DNA of 64,000 nt from Allosphingosinicella sp042666435 (GCF_042666435.1 NZ_JBHTDC010000001.1:620001-684000), one strand, 5' to 3'. Shown: positions 29,857-40,201, counted from the first letter of the stretch. Notes: generated by a model not told the origin, from the sequence alone. Numbers and translations: made by a program.

Positions 29857-30333
29857 TTAGAACGGCTGGTGGACGAACTCACAATCCGAGGGCAAAGCAT
29901 TGCCCCAAACGACCTCCACGCGCCTATTATTCGCCTCCGCCACGCCGTCAGCGGTCCTGATCATGGGACGCAGTTCTCCATACCATTTGCCACACATAAT
30001 CGCAGCGGGCTCTATCCCGTGCACGATCAAGAAATCGCGAACTGCGACGGCTCGACGACGCGAGAGAGCAAGATTGGCTGGCTCAGTGCCAACACGGTCC
30101 GCATGGCCGACAACAGCCAGCCTTTCTATAAAGCCTTGTTGATAAGCCTCGATGACGAACTGCTCCAGTATTGGGTTGGTCTTCGGATCAACTTTCGCGC
30201 TACCGGATTCGAAAAAGACGTAGGCGACGGGCGGTGTGTAGGCTGCAGTGGGGTTGCAAAGGGCCAATGTAGCCAATGCCGCTGCGGTCAGACGTGCGCG
30301 GCGCGCCAGCATCTTTCGTCTGTAAACGGCCAT
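29857..30333 (-). CDS. OmpA-family peptidoglycan-binding protein
   Basis: A 158-residue exported protein. An N-terminal signal-like segment (LTAAALATLALCNPTAAY) is followed by an OmpA C-terminal-type domain (YVFFESGSAKVDP, VVGHADRVGTEPANLALSRR, NNRRVEVVWG), whose Asp and Arg residues contact diaminopimelate. There is no lipobox of standard form, although a cysteine follows the hydrophobic stretch. The ATG at 30333 has GGAGAGG upstream. The gene sits oddly between the paaABCDE operon and the thiolase gene and has no known role in phenylacetate use. It is lower in GC than the paa genes. Confidence 0.82.
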   Translation of the reverse strand: MAVYRRKMLARRARLTAAALATLALCNPTAAYTPPVAYVFFESGSAKVDPKTNPILEQFVIEAYQQGFIERLAVVGHADRVGTEPANLALSRRRAVAVRDFLIVHGIEPAAIMCGKWYGELRPMIRTADGVAEANNRRVEVVWGNALPSDCEFVHQPF

Positions 30334-30417
30334 CCATCCTCTCCAGCGCCGAGTTGGCTACCGCCACATTTTGGCAACCGATCGAGAACAGAGCTTAGAG
30401 CGCGTTGGCCAACAGAG

Positions 30418-31626
<1,209 letters not shown>

Positions 31627-31642
31627 GACGTACCCATAACAG

Positions 31643-31820
31643 CGCCTCTCCCCTTGCGGGAGAGGATAGTGAAGCTTGGCGGCGCAGCCGACTAGCGAAA
31701 CTTGGTGAGGGGTCGGCGGCGCAGCCGCCGCGCGAGCTTACCCTCGCGACCCCCCATCCAACTGCGACTAGGCGGCAACCCGCCAAGTCTACGTATCCTT
31801 CCCCCGCAAGGGGGGAAGGG
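31643..31820. repeat. Composite repeat between thiolase and paaG
   Basis: Begins with CCTCTCCCCTTGCGGGAGAG, contains GGTCGGCGGCGCAGCCGCCG, and ends with CCTTCCCCCGCAAGGGGGGA. It is related to the rpoB-rpoC element and fills most of the 207-bp divergent region, so the promoters of both genes must lie within or next to it. Confidence 0.75.
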
Positions 31821-31833
31821 CTATGCGGTGGCC

Positions 31834-32616
31834 ATGCCAACCTACGAAACCATCCTCCTCTCCCTCGAAAGCGGCATCGCCCGCCTCACCCTCAACCGGC
31901 CGGAGCGGCTCAACAGCTTCACGGTCGAGATGCACGAGGAAGTCGCCGACGCGCTGGGTCGGTTGGGCGACGCCCGCGTGCTCGTCCTGACCGGCGCCGG
32001 ACGCGGCTTCTGCGCCGGACAGGATTTGAACGACCGCGCGGTGGCGCCGGGGGGCAGCGTCGATCTCGGCGAGTCGCTGGAGTTGCGTTACAATCCGCTG
32101 ATCCGGCGGCTGACCGCGCTTCCCATGCCGGTGATTGCTCGCGTCAACGGCGTCGCGGCCGGCGCGGGCGCCAATATCGCGCTCGCCTGCGACATCGTCA
32201 TCGCGGCGAAGTCGGCCAAGTTCATTCAATCCTTCGCCAATATCGGCCTGGTGCCGGACAGCGGCGGGACGTGGATATTGCCGCGCCTGATCGGCCAGGC
32301 GCGGGCGATGGGGCTGGCGCTGACCGGCGAGGCGCTTTCCGCCGAGAACGCCGCTTTATGGGGGATGATCTGGAAAGCGGTCGATGACGACGCGCTCGAT
32401 GCGGAGGTCGACGCCCTCGCCACCCGCTTCGCTTCGGCGCCGACCGCGGGCCTCGCCAGTATCAAGACGATGATCCGCGCCGGCTGGACGGCGACCCTCT
32501 CCGACCATCTCGACACGGAGCGCGACGCCCAGCGTTCGCTCGGCGGCGGCAATGATTATCGCGAGGGCATCGCCGCCTTCCTCGAAAAGCGAACGCCGAA
32601 TTTCACGGGGCGCTAG
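31834..32616 (+). CDS. paaG: Epoxyphenylacetyl-CoA isomerase PaaG (enoyl-CoA hydratase family)
   Basis: A 260-residue crotonase-family enzyme. In the paa pathway PaaG converts the ring epoxide to oxepin-CoA. The oxyanion-hole segments are visible (GAGRGFCAGQDLNDR and VNGVAAGAGANIALACD), followed by FANIGLVPDSGGTW. The C-terminus ends in FTGR, close to FxGR-type ends of PaaG. It is followed, after a repeat, by paaZ on the same strand. The start at ATG 31834 has only a weak ribosome site because the upstream DNA is repeat. Confidence 0.9.
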   Translation: MPTYETILLSLESGIARLTLNRPERLNSFTVEMHEEVADALGRLGDARVLVLTGAGRGFCAGQDLNDRAVAPGGSVDLGESLELRYNPLIRRLTALPMPVIARVNGVAAGAGANIALACDIVIAAKSAKFIQSFANIGLVPDSGGTWILPRLIGQARAMGLALTGEALSAENAALWGMIWKAVDDDALDAEVDALATRFASAPTAGLASIKTMIRAGWTATLSDHLDTERDAQRSLGGGNDYREGIAAFLEKRTPNFTGR

Positions 32617-32620
32617 GCTC

Positions 32621-32708
32621 CGTCATTCCAGCGAAAGCTGGAATCTCCGTTCCCATATCAAGGACCGGAGACAGTAGAAATGAGATTCCAGCTTTCGCTG
32701 GAGTGACG
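32621..32708. repeat. Palindromic repeat between paaG and paaZ
   Basis: CGTCATTCCAGCGAAAGCTG at the left faces CAGCTTTCGCTGGAGTGACG at the right, over 88 bp. It is closely similar to the element at 8396-8469. Confidence 0.88.
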
Positions 32709-32721
32709 TGAAAGGCTCCCG

Positions 32722-34743
32722 ATGAAGACGCTGAAGCTGTTGAACTACGCCGCCGACCAATGGGTCGCGGGCGATGGCGGCCTGGCCGAGGTGCACAGCG
32801 CCGTCACCGGAGACGTGATCGCCGAAACAGGCAGCAACGGCCTCGATTTCAAGGCGATGCTCGACCACGCCCGCAAAGTCGGCGGCCCCGCTTTGCGGGC
32901 GATGACCTTCCACGAGCGCGCCTGGATGCTGAAGGATCTCGCCAACGCGATCATGGCGCGCAAGGAGGAATTGTACGAGCTCAACTACGCCACCGGCGCG
33001 ACGCGGACCGACGGCTGGATCGACATCGAGGGCGGCGCGGGGACGCTCTTCTCCTTCTCGTCCAAGGGCCGGCGCGAGCTCCCCAACGGCCGCATCCTCA
33101 TCGACGGCGCGATGGAGCCGCTATCGAAAGGTGGAAGCTTCGTCGGCCAGCACGTCTTCACTCCGCTCCAGGGCGTCGCCGTCCATATCAATGCCTTCAA
33201 CTTCCCTGTCTGGGGGATGCTGGAGAAACTGGGGCCGACGCTGCTCGCCGGCGTTCCGGCGATCGTCAAGCCCGCCTCCGCCACCGGCTATCTCGCCGAA
33301 GCGTGCGTCAGGATCATGATCGAAGCCGACATACTCCCCAAAGGCGCGCTGCAGCTCGTCATGGGCGGCGTCGGCGACCTGATGGACCATCTGACCCTTC
33401 AGGACGTGGTGAGCTTCACCGGCTCCGCCCAGACGGCGATGAAGCTCCAGTCGCATCCGGTGATAGCGCGCAAGAGTGTCCGCTTCATCGCCGAGCGCGA
33501 CAGCCTCAACGCCTCGATCCTCGGGCCGGACGCCGCGCCAGGCACGCCCGAATTCGACCTGTTCGTCAAGGAAGTGGCGCGCGAGATGACCGTCAAGGCG
33601 GGCCAGAAATGCACTGCCATCCGCCGCGCCATGGCGCCCGCCGAGCATCTCGACGCGGTCCAGGACGCGCTCTCGGCCCGCCTCGCCAAGGTCAGGATCG
33701 GCGACCCGCGCGAGGAAGGCGTCACCATGGGCGCCCTCGCCAGTGCCCGCCAGCTTCACGACGTGCGCGAGCAGATCGCCAGGCTCCACAAGCAGGCGCG
33801 GATCGTCTCGGGCAATCCCGACCACGTCTTTCCCGGCCATGAGAAGGGCGCCTTCATGGAGCCCGTGCTGCTCCGCACCGATACGCCCTGGTCCGCCGAC
33901 GCCGTCCACGATGTCGAGGCGTTCGGACCCGTCTCCACGATCATGCCCTACAAGGATCTGGAAGACGCGATTGCTCTCGCCAATCGCGGCATGGGCAGCC
34001 TGGCCCTTTCCCTGTTCACCTTCGACAACAAGGTGGCGGAGGAATTCGTGCTGAACGCCGGCGCCTATCACGGCCGCATGGTCATCCTCGACCGCACCAG
34101 CGCCAAGGAATCCACCGGCCACGGCTCCCCCCTCCCCGTCCTGGTCCATGGCGGCCCCGGCCGCGCCGGCGGCGGCGAGGAGATGGGCGGCATACGCGGC
34201 GTCACCCATTATATGCAGCGTACCGCGCTCCAGGGGGCGCCGGAAATGCTGTCGAAGGTGGTGCATCAATGGCTGCCCGGCGCGGACAAGCCGACGGGCG
34301 ACGTCCATCCCTTCCGCAAACGCATCTCCGAGCTGGAGATCGGCTACACGCTCAAGACGGAGAGCCGCACGGTCACGCTCGAAGACGTGGAGCATTTCGC
34401 CGCCTTCACGGGCGACAATTTCTACGCCCATATGGATGAGGAAGCGGCCAAGGCGAACCCGATCTTCGACGGTCGCGTCGCCCACGGCTATCTCATCCTG
34501 AGCTTCGCCGCCGGCCTGTTCGTCGATCCCGCGCCCGGCCCGGTGCTCGCCAATACCGGCCTCGAAACCCTCCGCTTCCAGACCCCGCTCTATCCCGGCG
34601 ATTCGATGCGCGTCGAACTCACGGTCAAATCGAAGAGCGTGCGCGACGAGGAGAAAGGCGAGGTCCGCTGGGCGGTCTACGTCTTCAACCAGAAGGACGA
34701 GGTGGTCGCGACCTACGAGCTGATGACGATGAACACACCCTAA
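32722..34743 (+). CDS. paaZ: Oxepin-CoA hydrolase / semialdehyde dehydrogenase fusion PaaZ
   Basis: A bifunctional 673-residue enzyme: it opens the oxepin ring and oxidises the resulting aldehyde. The N-terminal aldehyde dehydrogenase domain has the cofactor motif SFTGSAQTA, a catalytic Glu in FIAERDSLN and the catalytic Cys in GQKCTAIRR. The C-terminal MaoC-like hydratase domain (from about residue 535) has the DNFYAHMDEEAAK and GRVAHGYLI residues. The ATG at 32722 follows a palindromic repeat. Its stop codon is the first base triplet of another repeat that runs to the stop of the convergent E2 gene. Confidence 0.95.
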   Translation: MKTLKLLNYAADQWVAGDGGLAEVHSAVTGDVIAETGSNGLDFKAMLDHARKVGGPALRAMTFHERAWMLKDLANAIMARKEELYELNYATGATRTDGWIDIEGGAGTLFSFSSKGRRELPNGRILIDGAMEPLSKGGSFVGQHVFTPLQGVAVHINAFNFPVWGMLEKLGPTLLAGVPAIVKPASATGYLAEACVRIMIEADILPKGALQLVMGGVGDLMDHLTLQDVVSFTGSAQTAMKLQSHPVIARKSVRFIAERDSLNASILGPDAAPGTPEFDLFVKEVAREMTVKAGQKCTAIRRAMAPAEHLDAVQDALSARLAKVRIGDPREEGVTMGALASARQLHDVREQIARLHKQARIVSGNPDHVFPGHEKGAFMEPVLLRTDTPWSADAVHDVEAFGPVSTIMPYKDLEDAIALANRGMGSLALSLFTFDNKVAEEFVLNAGAYHGRMVILDRTSAKESTGHGSPLPVLVHGGPGRAGGGEEMGGIRGVTHYMQRTALQGAPEMLSKVVHQWLPGADKPTGDVHPFRKRISELEIGYTLKTESRTVTLEDVEHFAAFTGDNFYAHMDEEAAKANPIFDGRVAHGYLILSFAAGLFVDPAPGPVLANTGLETLRFQTPLYPGDSMRVELTVKSKSVRDEEKGEVRWAVYVFNQKDEVVATYELMTMNTP

Positions 34744-34821
34744 TCGTCATTGCGAGGAGCGAAGCGACGCGGCAATCCAATACAGCGCTGGATTGCTTCG
34801 CTTCGCTCGCAATGACGATTA
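34741..34821. repeat. Palindromic repeat spanning the two convergent stop codons
   Basis: TAATCGTCATTGCGAGGAGC to GCTCGCAATGACGATTA forms a nearly perfect 81-bp inverted repeat. Its first three bases are the paaZ stop and its last three, read on the minus strand, are the E2 stop. It can form a long hairpin in both transcripts. Confidence 0.88.
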
Positions 34822-36048
34822 TTCCGTCGGCCACGCCTCCAGCACTTCCACGAACCGGCTCAGCCAGGCGTTGGTCTGGTGGCCGTCGACGACGCGGTGG
34901 TCGATGGTGAGGCTGACATAGGCCATCGGGCGGATCTGGATGGCGTCCTGGCCGCCGACCTCGCGCACCACGACGCGCTTCTCCAGCTTGCCGACGCCGA
35001 GGATCGCGGATTGGGGCTGGTTGATGATGATCGGGGTGGCGAAGAGCGAGCCCGAGACGCCGTGATTGGAGATGGTGAAGGTTCCGCCCTTCACGTCCTG
35101 GCTGGTCAGCCTCTCGGCGCGGGCTTTCTCGATGAGCGCGTCGAGGCCGGCGGCTATCCCCTTGAGAGACAGCGTCTGCACCTTCGGGAGGACGGGGACG
35201 ATCAGGCCCTTGTCGCCCAATGCGGTGCCGACGCCGATATTGATGTCATCGAAGATTTCGAGCCGGTCTTTATGCCAGCGGCTGTTGATCGCCGGCGCGA
35301 CCTTCATCGCCTCGGCTGCCGCGGCGACGATGTAGGCGGTGTAGGTGAGCTTCACGCCTTTCTTGGCGAAGGCGTCCTTATGGCGGGCGCGATGCGCCTG
35401 GATGGCTGAGAAGTCGGCCTCGAACACCGCGGTGACATGCGGGGCCTGGGTGACCGAGCCCAGCATGTTCTCGGCGATGCGCAGCCGCATGCGGTCGTGC
35501 GGGACGCTGTGCGAGCGGATGCCCGAGGTGGCGGGGATGACGCCTTCCACGGGCCGCACGTGCGTCGCTTCCTCGACGGCCTTGTCGACGTCGGCGCGGG
35601 TGATGCGGCCATCGCGGCCGGTCCCCTGGATGAGGGTGGGGTCGATATCGTGCTGGAGCAACGCGCGCTTCACGGCTGGCGACAGGCGCATTTCCGGATC
35701 GCGCAACCCGTTCGTGTCGAGCGAAGTCGAGACACCCTTTCGAGCGGAGCCGAGAATGAATGCCTCGGCTTCGCTCGGCCGGGCCCCTCGACTTCGCTCG
35801 GGGCGAACGGATTCCTCTTCAGTGGCGATGCGACCGAGCACCGCGCCCGGCAAAGCCTCCGCATCCGTCTCCAGCACTATCTCCTTGAGCACGCCCGCCG
35901 CCGGAGCCGGCACCTCGACCGCCACCTTGTCGGTCTCCAGCTCGACCAGCGGATCGTTCATCTCGACCCGGTCGCCTACCTGTTTCAGCCAGGCGCGCAC
36001 CACGGCCTGGGTTCCCTCCTGCTCGACGGGCACGATGACGTCGATCAT
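34819..36048 (-). CDS. 2-oxoacid dehydrogenase E2 (dihydrolipoyl acyltransferase), with in-frame repeat insertion
   Basis: A 409-residue E2 core component. The N-terminal lipoyl domain carries the lipoylated lysine in ELETDKVAV (Lys41). A peripheral-subunit-binding domain follows (RLSPAVKRALLQHDI, RDGRITRADV). The C-terminal acyltransferase domain has the catalytic HRVVDG motif. Residues 81-114 of the linker are the translation of a repeat element and include GSARKGVSTSLDTNG. Position after a fused E1 and behind an aromatic aminotransferase suggests a branched-chain or related 2-oxoacid dehydrogenase; the exact substrate is uncertain. The E3 gene is not in the window. Confidence 0.9.
   Translation of the reverse strand: MIDVIVPVEQEGTQAVVRAWLKQVGDRVEMNDPLVELETDKVAVEVPAPAAGVLKEIVLETDAEALPGAVLGRIATEEESVRPERSRGARPSEAEAFILGSARKGVSTSLDTNGLRDPEMRLSPAVKRALLQHDIDPTLIQGTGRDGRITRADVDKAVEEATHVRPVEGVIPATSGIRSHSVPHDRMRLRIAENMLGSVTQAPHVTAVFEADFSAIQAHRARHKDAFAKKGVKLTYTAYIVAAAAEAMKVAPAINSRWHKDRLEIFDDINIGVGTALGDKGLIVPVLPKVQTLSLKGIAAGLDALIEKARAERLTSQDVKGGTFTISNHGVSGSLFATPIIINQPQSAILGVGKLEKRVVVREVGGQDAIQIRPMAYVSLTIDHRVVDGHQTNAWLSRFVEVLEAWPTE
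35708..35810. repeat. About 100-bp palindromic repeat inside the E2 gene (34 codons)
   Basis: The same family and reading frame as the insertion in paaD. Ends CCGTTCGTGTCGAGCGAAGT and ACTTCGCTCGGGGCGAACGG are inverted. It lies in the flexible linker between lipoyl and subunit-binding domains. Confidence 0.9.
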
Positions 36049-36062
36049 GACGAGGCCCCACT

Positions 36063-36144
36063 CGTCACCCCAGCGAAGGCTGGGGTCTCGGGGAGAAGGG
36101 CCGTGACTTCTGGTCCTGGGATGCCAGCCTTCGCTGGCATGACG
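36063..36144. repeat. Palindromic repeat between E1 and E2 genes
   Basis: CGTCACCCCAGCGAAGGCTG faces CAGCCTTCGCTGGCATGACG over 82 bp. It lies inside the transcription unit. Confidence 0.85.
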
Positions 36145-36157
36145 GTCTTGCTCATCC

Positions 36158-38245
36158 TCAAAACCCCACCAGCTCTTCGATCTTCGCGCGGATGCGCTCG
36201 ACGCTCGGGACGGCCCAGTTCAAGAGCACCGGATTATGCGGGCTGGGGATATCCGGCATCGTCAGGCGGGAGACGGGCGCGTCCAAATCCATGAACGCTT
36301 CGTCCGCCACCACCGCCGCGATTTCGGCGCCGAAGCCGCCGGTCCGCAAATCTTCATGGACGATGAGACAGCGGCGGGTGCGGCGGACGGATTCCAGCAC
36401 CATTTCGCGGTCCCAAGGCAAGAGGGTGCGCAGGTCGATGACGTCGGCGGAGAAATCCTTCGCCGCTTCCTCGCAGCGCGGGACCATCGCGCCCCAGGTG
36501 ACGATCGTGATGCCGCTTCCTTCACGCGTCTTCTTCGCACGCCCGAAGGGGAGCACATAATCGTCGCCCGGATAGGGCCGCCGCGCCCACACATCATCGA
36601 GCATTGCGCGATGCTCGAAGAAGATGACCGGATCGTTGCCGCGAAGGCCCGCGCGGAGCAGACCCACTGCGTCCTCGGCATTGCTCGGCACTGCCACTTT
36701 CCATCCGGGATTATGGACGAACTGCACCTCGTTGGTCTGGCTGTGCCAGGGGTCGCCGCACTTGAAGAAGCCGCCGGGGATGCGCAGCACCATCGGCGCG
36801 GCGAAGCGGTTGGCGGTGCGCCAGCGCATCGTGCCGCAATCGTTGATCTGCTCCAGCGCCGGCTCGGCATATTTGCGGAACTGGATTTCAGGCACCGGCA
36901 TCAGCCCCGCCATCGCCATGCCGACGGCACGGCCGATTATGCCTTCCTCGGACAGGCTGGTGTCGAACACGCGCCCGGTGCCAAACTTGTCCTGGAGGCC
37001 GAGCGTCACGGCGTGGACGCCGCCCTTCGGCCCGATATCCTCGCCGAAGAGAAGCACGCGCGGATTGATTTCCAGCTCATGGTCCAATGTGCGGCGGATG
37101 GCCGTGACCATGTTGATGCGCTGGCCTTCGGGCTTCGGCTCGTCGGTCGAGGATGGCGGCTCATAGCCATGCGTCCACTGCCCCCCGAGCGTCTGCATCT
37201 CGCCTTCGTAGAAGACGTTAGAGAGCAAGGTTTCCGGATCGGCCACGCCCCTCGCCTCGGCGATCTCGCGCGCCTTCTCGACAGCGGCCTCGGCTTCGGC
37301 GGCGATGTCGTCCCACTCGCCTTCGTCGAGCAGCGAGCCGACCAGATAGGATTTCAGTTTGGGCACCGGATCGCGGGCCCATTCGGATTCGACGAACTCC
37401 TCCGACTTGTAGGTCTGCGTGTCCTGGAAGCTGTGGCCCTGGAGGCGCGGCACTGTGAGGCGCAGCAAAGCCGGCCCCTTCCCGCCCCGCACATGCTCAG
37501 ACGCCAGTTTGAGGAGGCGTGCCGCCTCGGCCGGCTCGGTGCCGTCGCCGGAGAGGATTTGGAGGTTGGCGAAGCTCTCCAGGTTCCGCGCGATATTGCC
37601 GCCCGGCGTCTGATAGCTGCCGGGCACCGAGATGCCGTATTGATTGTCCTCGATATAGAAGAGCATCGGCAGCTTCTGCGTCGTGGCGATGGTGAGCGCC
37701 GACCAGAAACCGTTGGTCGCGACCGAAGCATCGCCGCCCAGTACCACCGCCATCGCGCCCTCATAGGCGCGGTCCTTCAGCACATCGCGATGATATTCGA
37801 TCGCCTGCGCCCAGCCGGCGGTCGGCGTATATTGCGCGCCCACCCCGCCGCACATCGGCAGCGCCGGAGGCCCGCCGGGATTGGGATAGTTGAAGACCAC
37901 CCCGATATCGCGCCCGTCCGAATAGCCGCCCGCCCGGCCCATGCCCGACCCCAGCGCATCCTCCAGCGGCACCCCGAGCGACAGCAGCAGAGGCCGCGAC
38001 CGATAATAGCCGCAGGCCGCGTCCTTCGCGCCGGTCAGGCGGCTGCCGAGCATGATCTGCGCCATGTCGTGCCCGCGCGCCGAGAATTGATAGAGTATCT
38101 TCTTCTCGGGGACGAGCCGCGTCTCTTCCAGTCTGTCGAGCGCGCGCGACACCTGGACCAGATAGGCGATCCGCCGCCAGTCATAATCCGGATCGGGCGC
38201 GTTGGCTCGGGCGCGCGGCGCCGTCGCGAGCATCTCGTCAGCCAT
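36158..38245 (-). CDS. 2-oxoacid dehydrogenase E1, alpha and beta subunits fused
   Basis: A thiamine-diphosphate enzyme of 695 residues that joins the usually separate alpha and beta chains. The alpha half has the cofactor motif running from GGDASVATNGFWS to YIEDNQYGIS. The beta half begins near residue 375 (INMVTAIRRTLDHELEINPR, VLLFGEDIGPKGGV) and ends with the transketolase C-terminal domain (LIVHEDLRTGGFGAEIAA). It oxidatively decarboxylates a 2-oxoacid and passes the acyl group to the E2 encoded next. The ATG at 38245 overlaps the end of the aminotransferase gene by eight bases, so coupling is likely. Confidence 0.92.
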   Translation of the reverse strand: MADEMLATAPRARANAPDPDYDWRRIAYLVQVSRALDRLEETRLVPEKKILYQFSARGHDMAQIMLGSRLTGAKDAACGYYRSRPLLLSLGVPLEDALGSGMGRAGGYSDGRDIGVVFNYPNPGGPPALPMCGGVGAQYTPTAGWAQAIEYHRDVLKDRAYEGAMAVVLGGDASVATNGFWSALTIATTQKLPMLFYIEDNQYGISVPGSYQTPGGNIARNLESFANLQILSGDGTEPAEAARLLKLASEHVRGGKGPALLRLTVPRLQGHSFQDTQTYKSEEFVESEWARDPVPKLKSYLVGSLLDEGEWDDIAAEAEAAVEKAREIAEARGVADPETLLSNVFYEGEMQTLGGQWTHGYEPPSSTDEPKPEGQRINMVTAIRRTLDHELEINPRVLLFGEDIGPKGGVHAVTLGLQDKFGTGRVFDTSLSEEGIIGRAVGMAMAGLMPVPEIQFRKYAEPALEQINDCGTMRWRTANRFAAPMVLRIPGGFFKCGDPWHSQTNEVQFVHNPGWKVAVPSNAEDAVGLLRAGLRGNDPVIFFEHRAMLDDVWARRPYPGDDYVLPFGRAKKTREGSGITIVTWGAMVPRCEEAAKDFSADVIDLRTLLPWDREMVLESVRRTRRCLIVHEDLRTGGFGAEIAAVVADEAFMDLDAPVSRLTMPDIPSPHNPVLLNWAVPSVERIRAKIEELVGF

Positions 38246-39446
38246 CGAGCTTTGCGACGACCGCCGCGGCGAAATAGTCGACATTGTCGTCCGACAGCCC
38301 GGCGACGTTGAAGCGGCCGCTATTCGCCATGTAGATGCCGTGGCTGGCGCGCAGCTCGACCACGGCCTCCGGCGTCAGCGGAAGCATCGAGAACATGCCA
38401 TTCTGTTCGTCGATGAACGCCAGCCGCTCGTCATAGGCGGCGAGCCGCGCGCGCAGGCTGCGGATGCGGGTGAGCATTTCCTTGAGCTCGGCGCGCCAGT
38501 CCGCCTCCAGCTCCTCCGTTTCCAATATGGTGCGCACGATCGCCGCGCCATGGTCCGGCGGCATCGACCACATGGTGCGGGCGAGGCCGAGAAGGTTGCC
38601 GAACGCGACCTGAGCCTGCTCGGCGCTGGACGCCTTGATGAACAGGGCGCCGGTGCGCTCGCGATAGAGGCCGAAATTCTTGTCGCAGCTCTGCGCCACC
38701 AAGGCCTGCTCCGCCGCCTCGACGACCAGGCGCGTCCCCGCCGCGTCATCCTCCAGTCCGTTGCCCAAGCCCTGATAAGCCAGGTCGACATAGGGAAGGA
38801 GACCGCGCTCGGCGATGAGATCGGCCAACTCGCGCCACTGGTTGAGGCTGAGATCGGCGCCGGTCGGATTGTGGCAGCAGCCATGGACCAGCACGAGATC
38901 GCCGGCGCGCGCGCCCTTCAGCGCCTCGATCATTTCGTCGAACAGGACCGTCCGCGTCTCCTTGTCGTAATAAGGATGCGCGACGAACTCGACGCCGGCG
39001 GCGCCGATCAGCGGCACATGGTTGGGCCAGGTCGGCTGGCCGACGAAGATGCGGGAATTGCCGCCCGCCGCCTTGATGAGCTCCGCGCCGAGCCTCAGCG
39101 CGCCGCAGCCGCCGGGAGTCTGGACTCCGACGATCCGGTCGCTGCGCGCGCCGAGCCCGCCGAAGACGATCGGCTTGATAAGCTCGACGAAGCGCGCGTC
39201 GCCCTCGGATCCGAGATAGGATTTGGTCTCCTGCGTCTCGATCAGCACCTTCTCGGCGGCCTTCACCGCACGCAGGATCGGCGTTGCGCCGGCCGCGTCG
39301 CGATAGACGCCCACGCCGACGTCGATCTTCTCCGGCCGCGTGTCCGCTTTGGCGAGCCCGATCAGCGCCAGCAGCGAGTCGGAAGCCTGGGCCTCCAGCC
39401 GGTCGAAAAGCCTCGGCTCGTCAGCCAAGAGAAAATTCTCTGTCAT
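38238..39446 (-). CDS. Aromatic/aspartate aminotransferase (class I)
   Basis: A PLP enzyme of 402 residues in the aspartate/tyrosine aminotransferase subgroup. The Schiff-base lysine lies in SCDKNFGLYRER, with the upstream VHGCCHNPTGAD and DLAYQGLGNGLEDDA motifs and the C-terminal arginine in NSGRFNVAG. It is the first gene of a minus-strand operon with E1 and E2 of a 2-oxoacid dehydrogenase, which suggests that amino acids are deaminated and their 2-oxoacids oxidised in sequence. The ATG at 39446 has AGGAG seven bases upstream. A divergent Lrp/AsnC gene is the probable regulator. Confidence 0.92.
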   Translation of the reverse strand: MTENFLLADEPRLFDRLEAQASDSLLALIGLAKADTRPEKIDVGVGVYRDAAGATPILRAVKAAEKVLIETQETKSYLGSEGDARFVELIKPIVFGGLGARSDRIVGVQTPGGCGALRLGAELIKAAGGNSRIFVGQPTWPNHVPLIGAAGVEFVAHPYYDKETRTVLFDEMIEALKGARAGDLVLVHGCCHNPTGADLSLNQWRELADLIAERGLLPYVDLAYQGLGNGLEDDAAGTRLVVEAAEQALVAQSCDKNFGLYRERTGALFIKASSAEQAQVAFGNLLGLARTMWSMPPDHGAAIVRTILETEELEADWRAELKEMLTRIRSLRARLAAYDERLAFIDEQNGMFSMLPLTPEAVVELRASHGIYMANSGRFNVAGLSDDNVDYFAAAVVAKLDG

Positions 39447-39579
39447 CTGCACTCCTGTCGCGCCCCGCTTATGGCGGGGTACTTCCCGATACATCTACGC
39501 TTGCGCGCGGCCAAATGGGCATCAGATTTGCGCCAAACCGCGCTGGAATTGATAGCTTTGTTTCGCTACACTCGATTTC

Positions 39580-40050
39580 ATGAAACAGAATGACCAGCTG
39601 GACGAGATCGACCGCCGAATCGTCCGCGAATTGCAGCGCGATGCGAGCCTCAGCCACGCGGCGCTGGCCGAGAAGGTCGGGGCGTCCTCCGCATCCGTGT
39701 GGCGCCGCGTCCGCAATCTGGAGACGAATGGCGTTCTCGGCCGGGCCGTCCGCCTCGCCAATGCGGAGCATCTCGACCGGTCGGTCAACGTCCTGTGCCA
39801 GGTCCGCATGACCCGCCAGACCATGACCGCCAGGGCCGAATTCGAAGAGTTCATCCGCTTGCGCGAGGAGATCGTCGAATGCTACGCCATGTCCGGCGAG
39901 TGGGACTATCTCCTCCGCATCGCCGTCCGCGATGTCGCCGATTACGACCGTTTCGTGATGCGCGGCGTGCTCGCCCATCCAAGCGTCGCCAACGCGGCCA
40001 GCAATTTCGCGCTGCGGCAGGTCAAGTACACGACGGAGATTCCGGTGTAG
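39580..40050 (+). CDS. Lrp/AsnC-family transcriptional regulator
   Basis: A 156-residue regulator with an N-terminal helix-turn-helix (LDEIDRRIVRELQRDASLSH, GASSASVWRRVRNLE) and a C-terminal RAM/AsnC ligand domain (VECYAMSGEWDYLLRIAVRD). It is transcribed away from the aminotransferase gene across 133 bases, a common arrangement for amino-acid-responsive control of the neighbour. An inverted TTTCATGAAA covers its own start codon and could be part of an operator. Confidence 0.92.
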   Translation: MKQNDQLDEIDRRIVRELQRDASLSHAALAEKVGASSASVWRRVRNLETNGVLGRAVRLANAEHLDRSVNVLCQVRMTRQTMTARAEFEEFIRLREEIVECYAMSGEWDYLLRIAVRDVADYDRFVMRGVLAHPSVANAASNFALRQVKYTTEIPV

Positions 40051-40130
40051 CTGGATTGCTTCGCTACGCTCGCAATGACGGTTGAGAATATCGTCGTCAT
40101 TGCGAGGAGCGAAGCGACGAAGCAATCCAT
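40051..40130. repeat. Inverted pair of GCAATGACG-type repeats
   Basis: CTGGATTGCTTCGCTACGCT and CGTCATTGCGAGGAGCGAAG face outward compared with the element at 34741-34821. It fills the gap before ku. Confidence 0.82.
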
Positions 40131-40201
40131 CTTCCCGCGTAGGGAACCGCCGCCCCTCTCCGAGGATTGAATCGCCTGCGAATCGATTTCGGAGGCATCA
40201 C

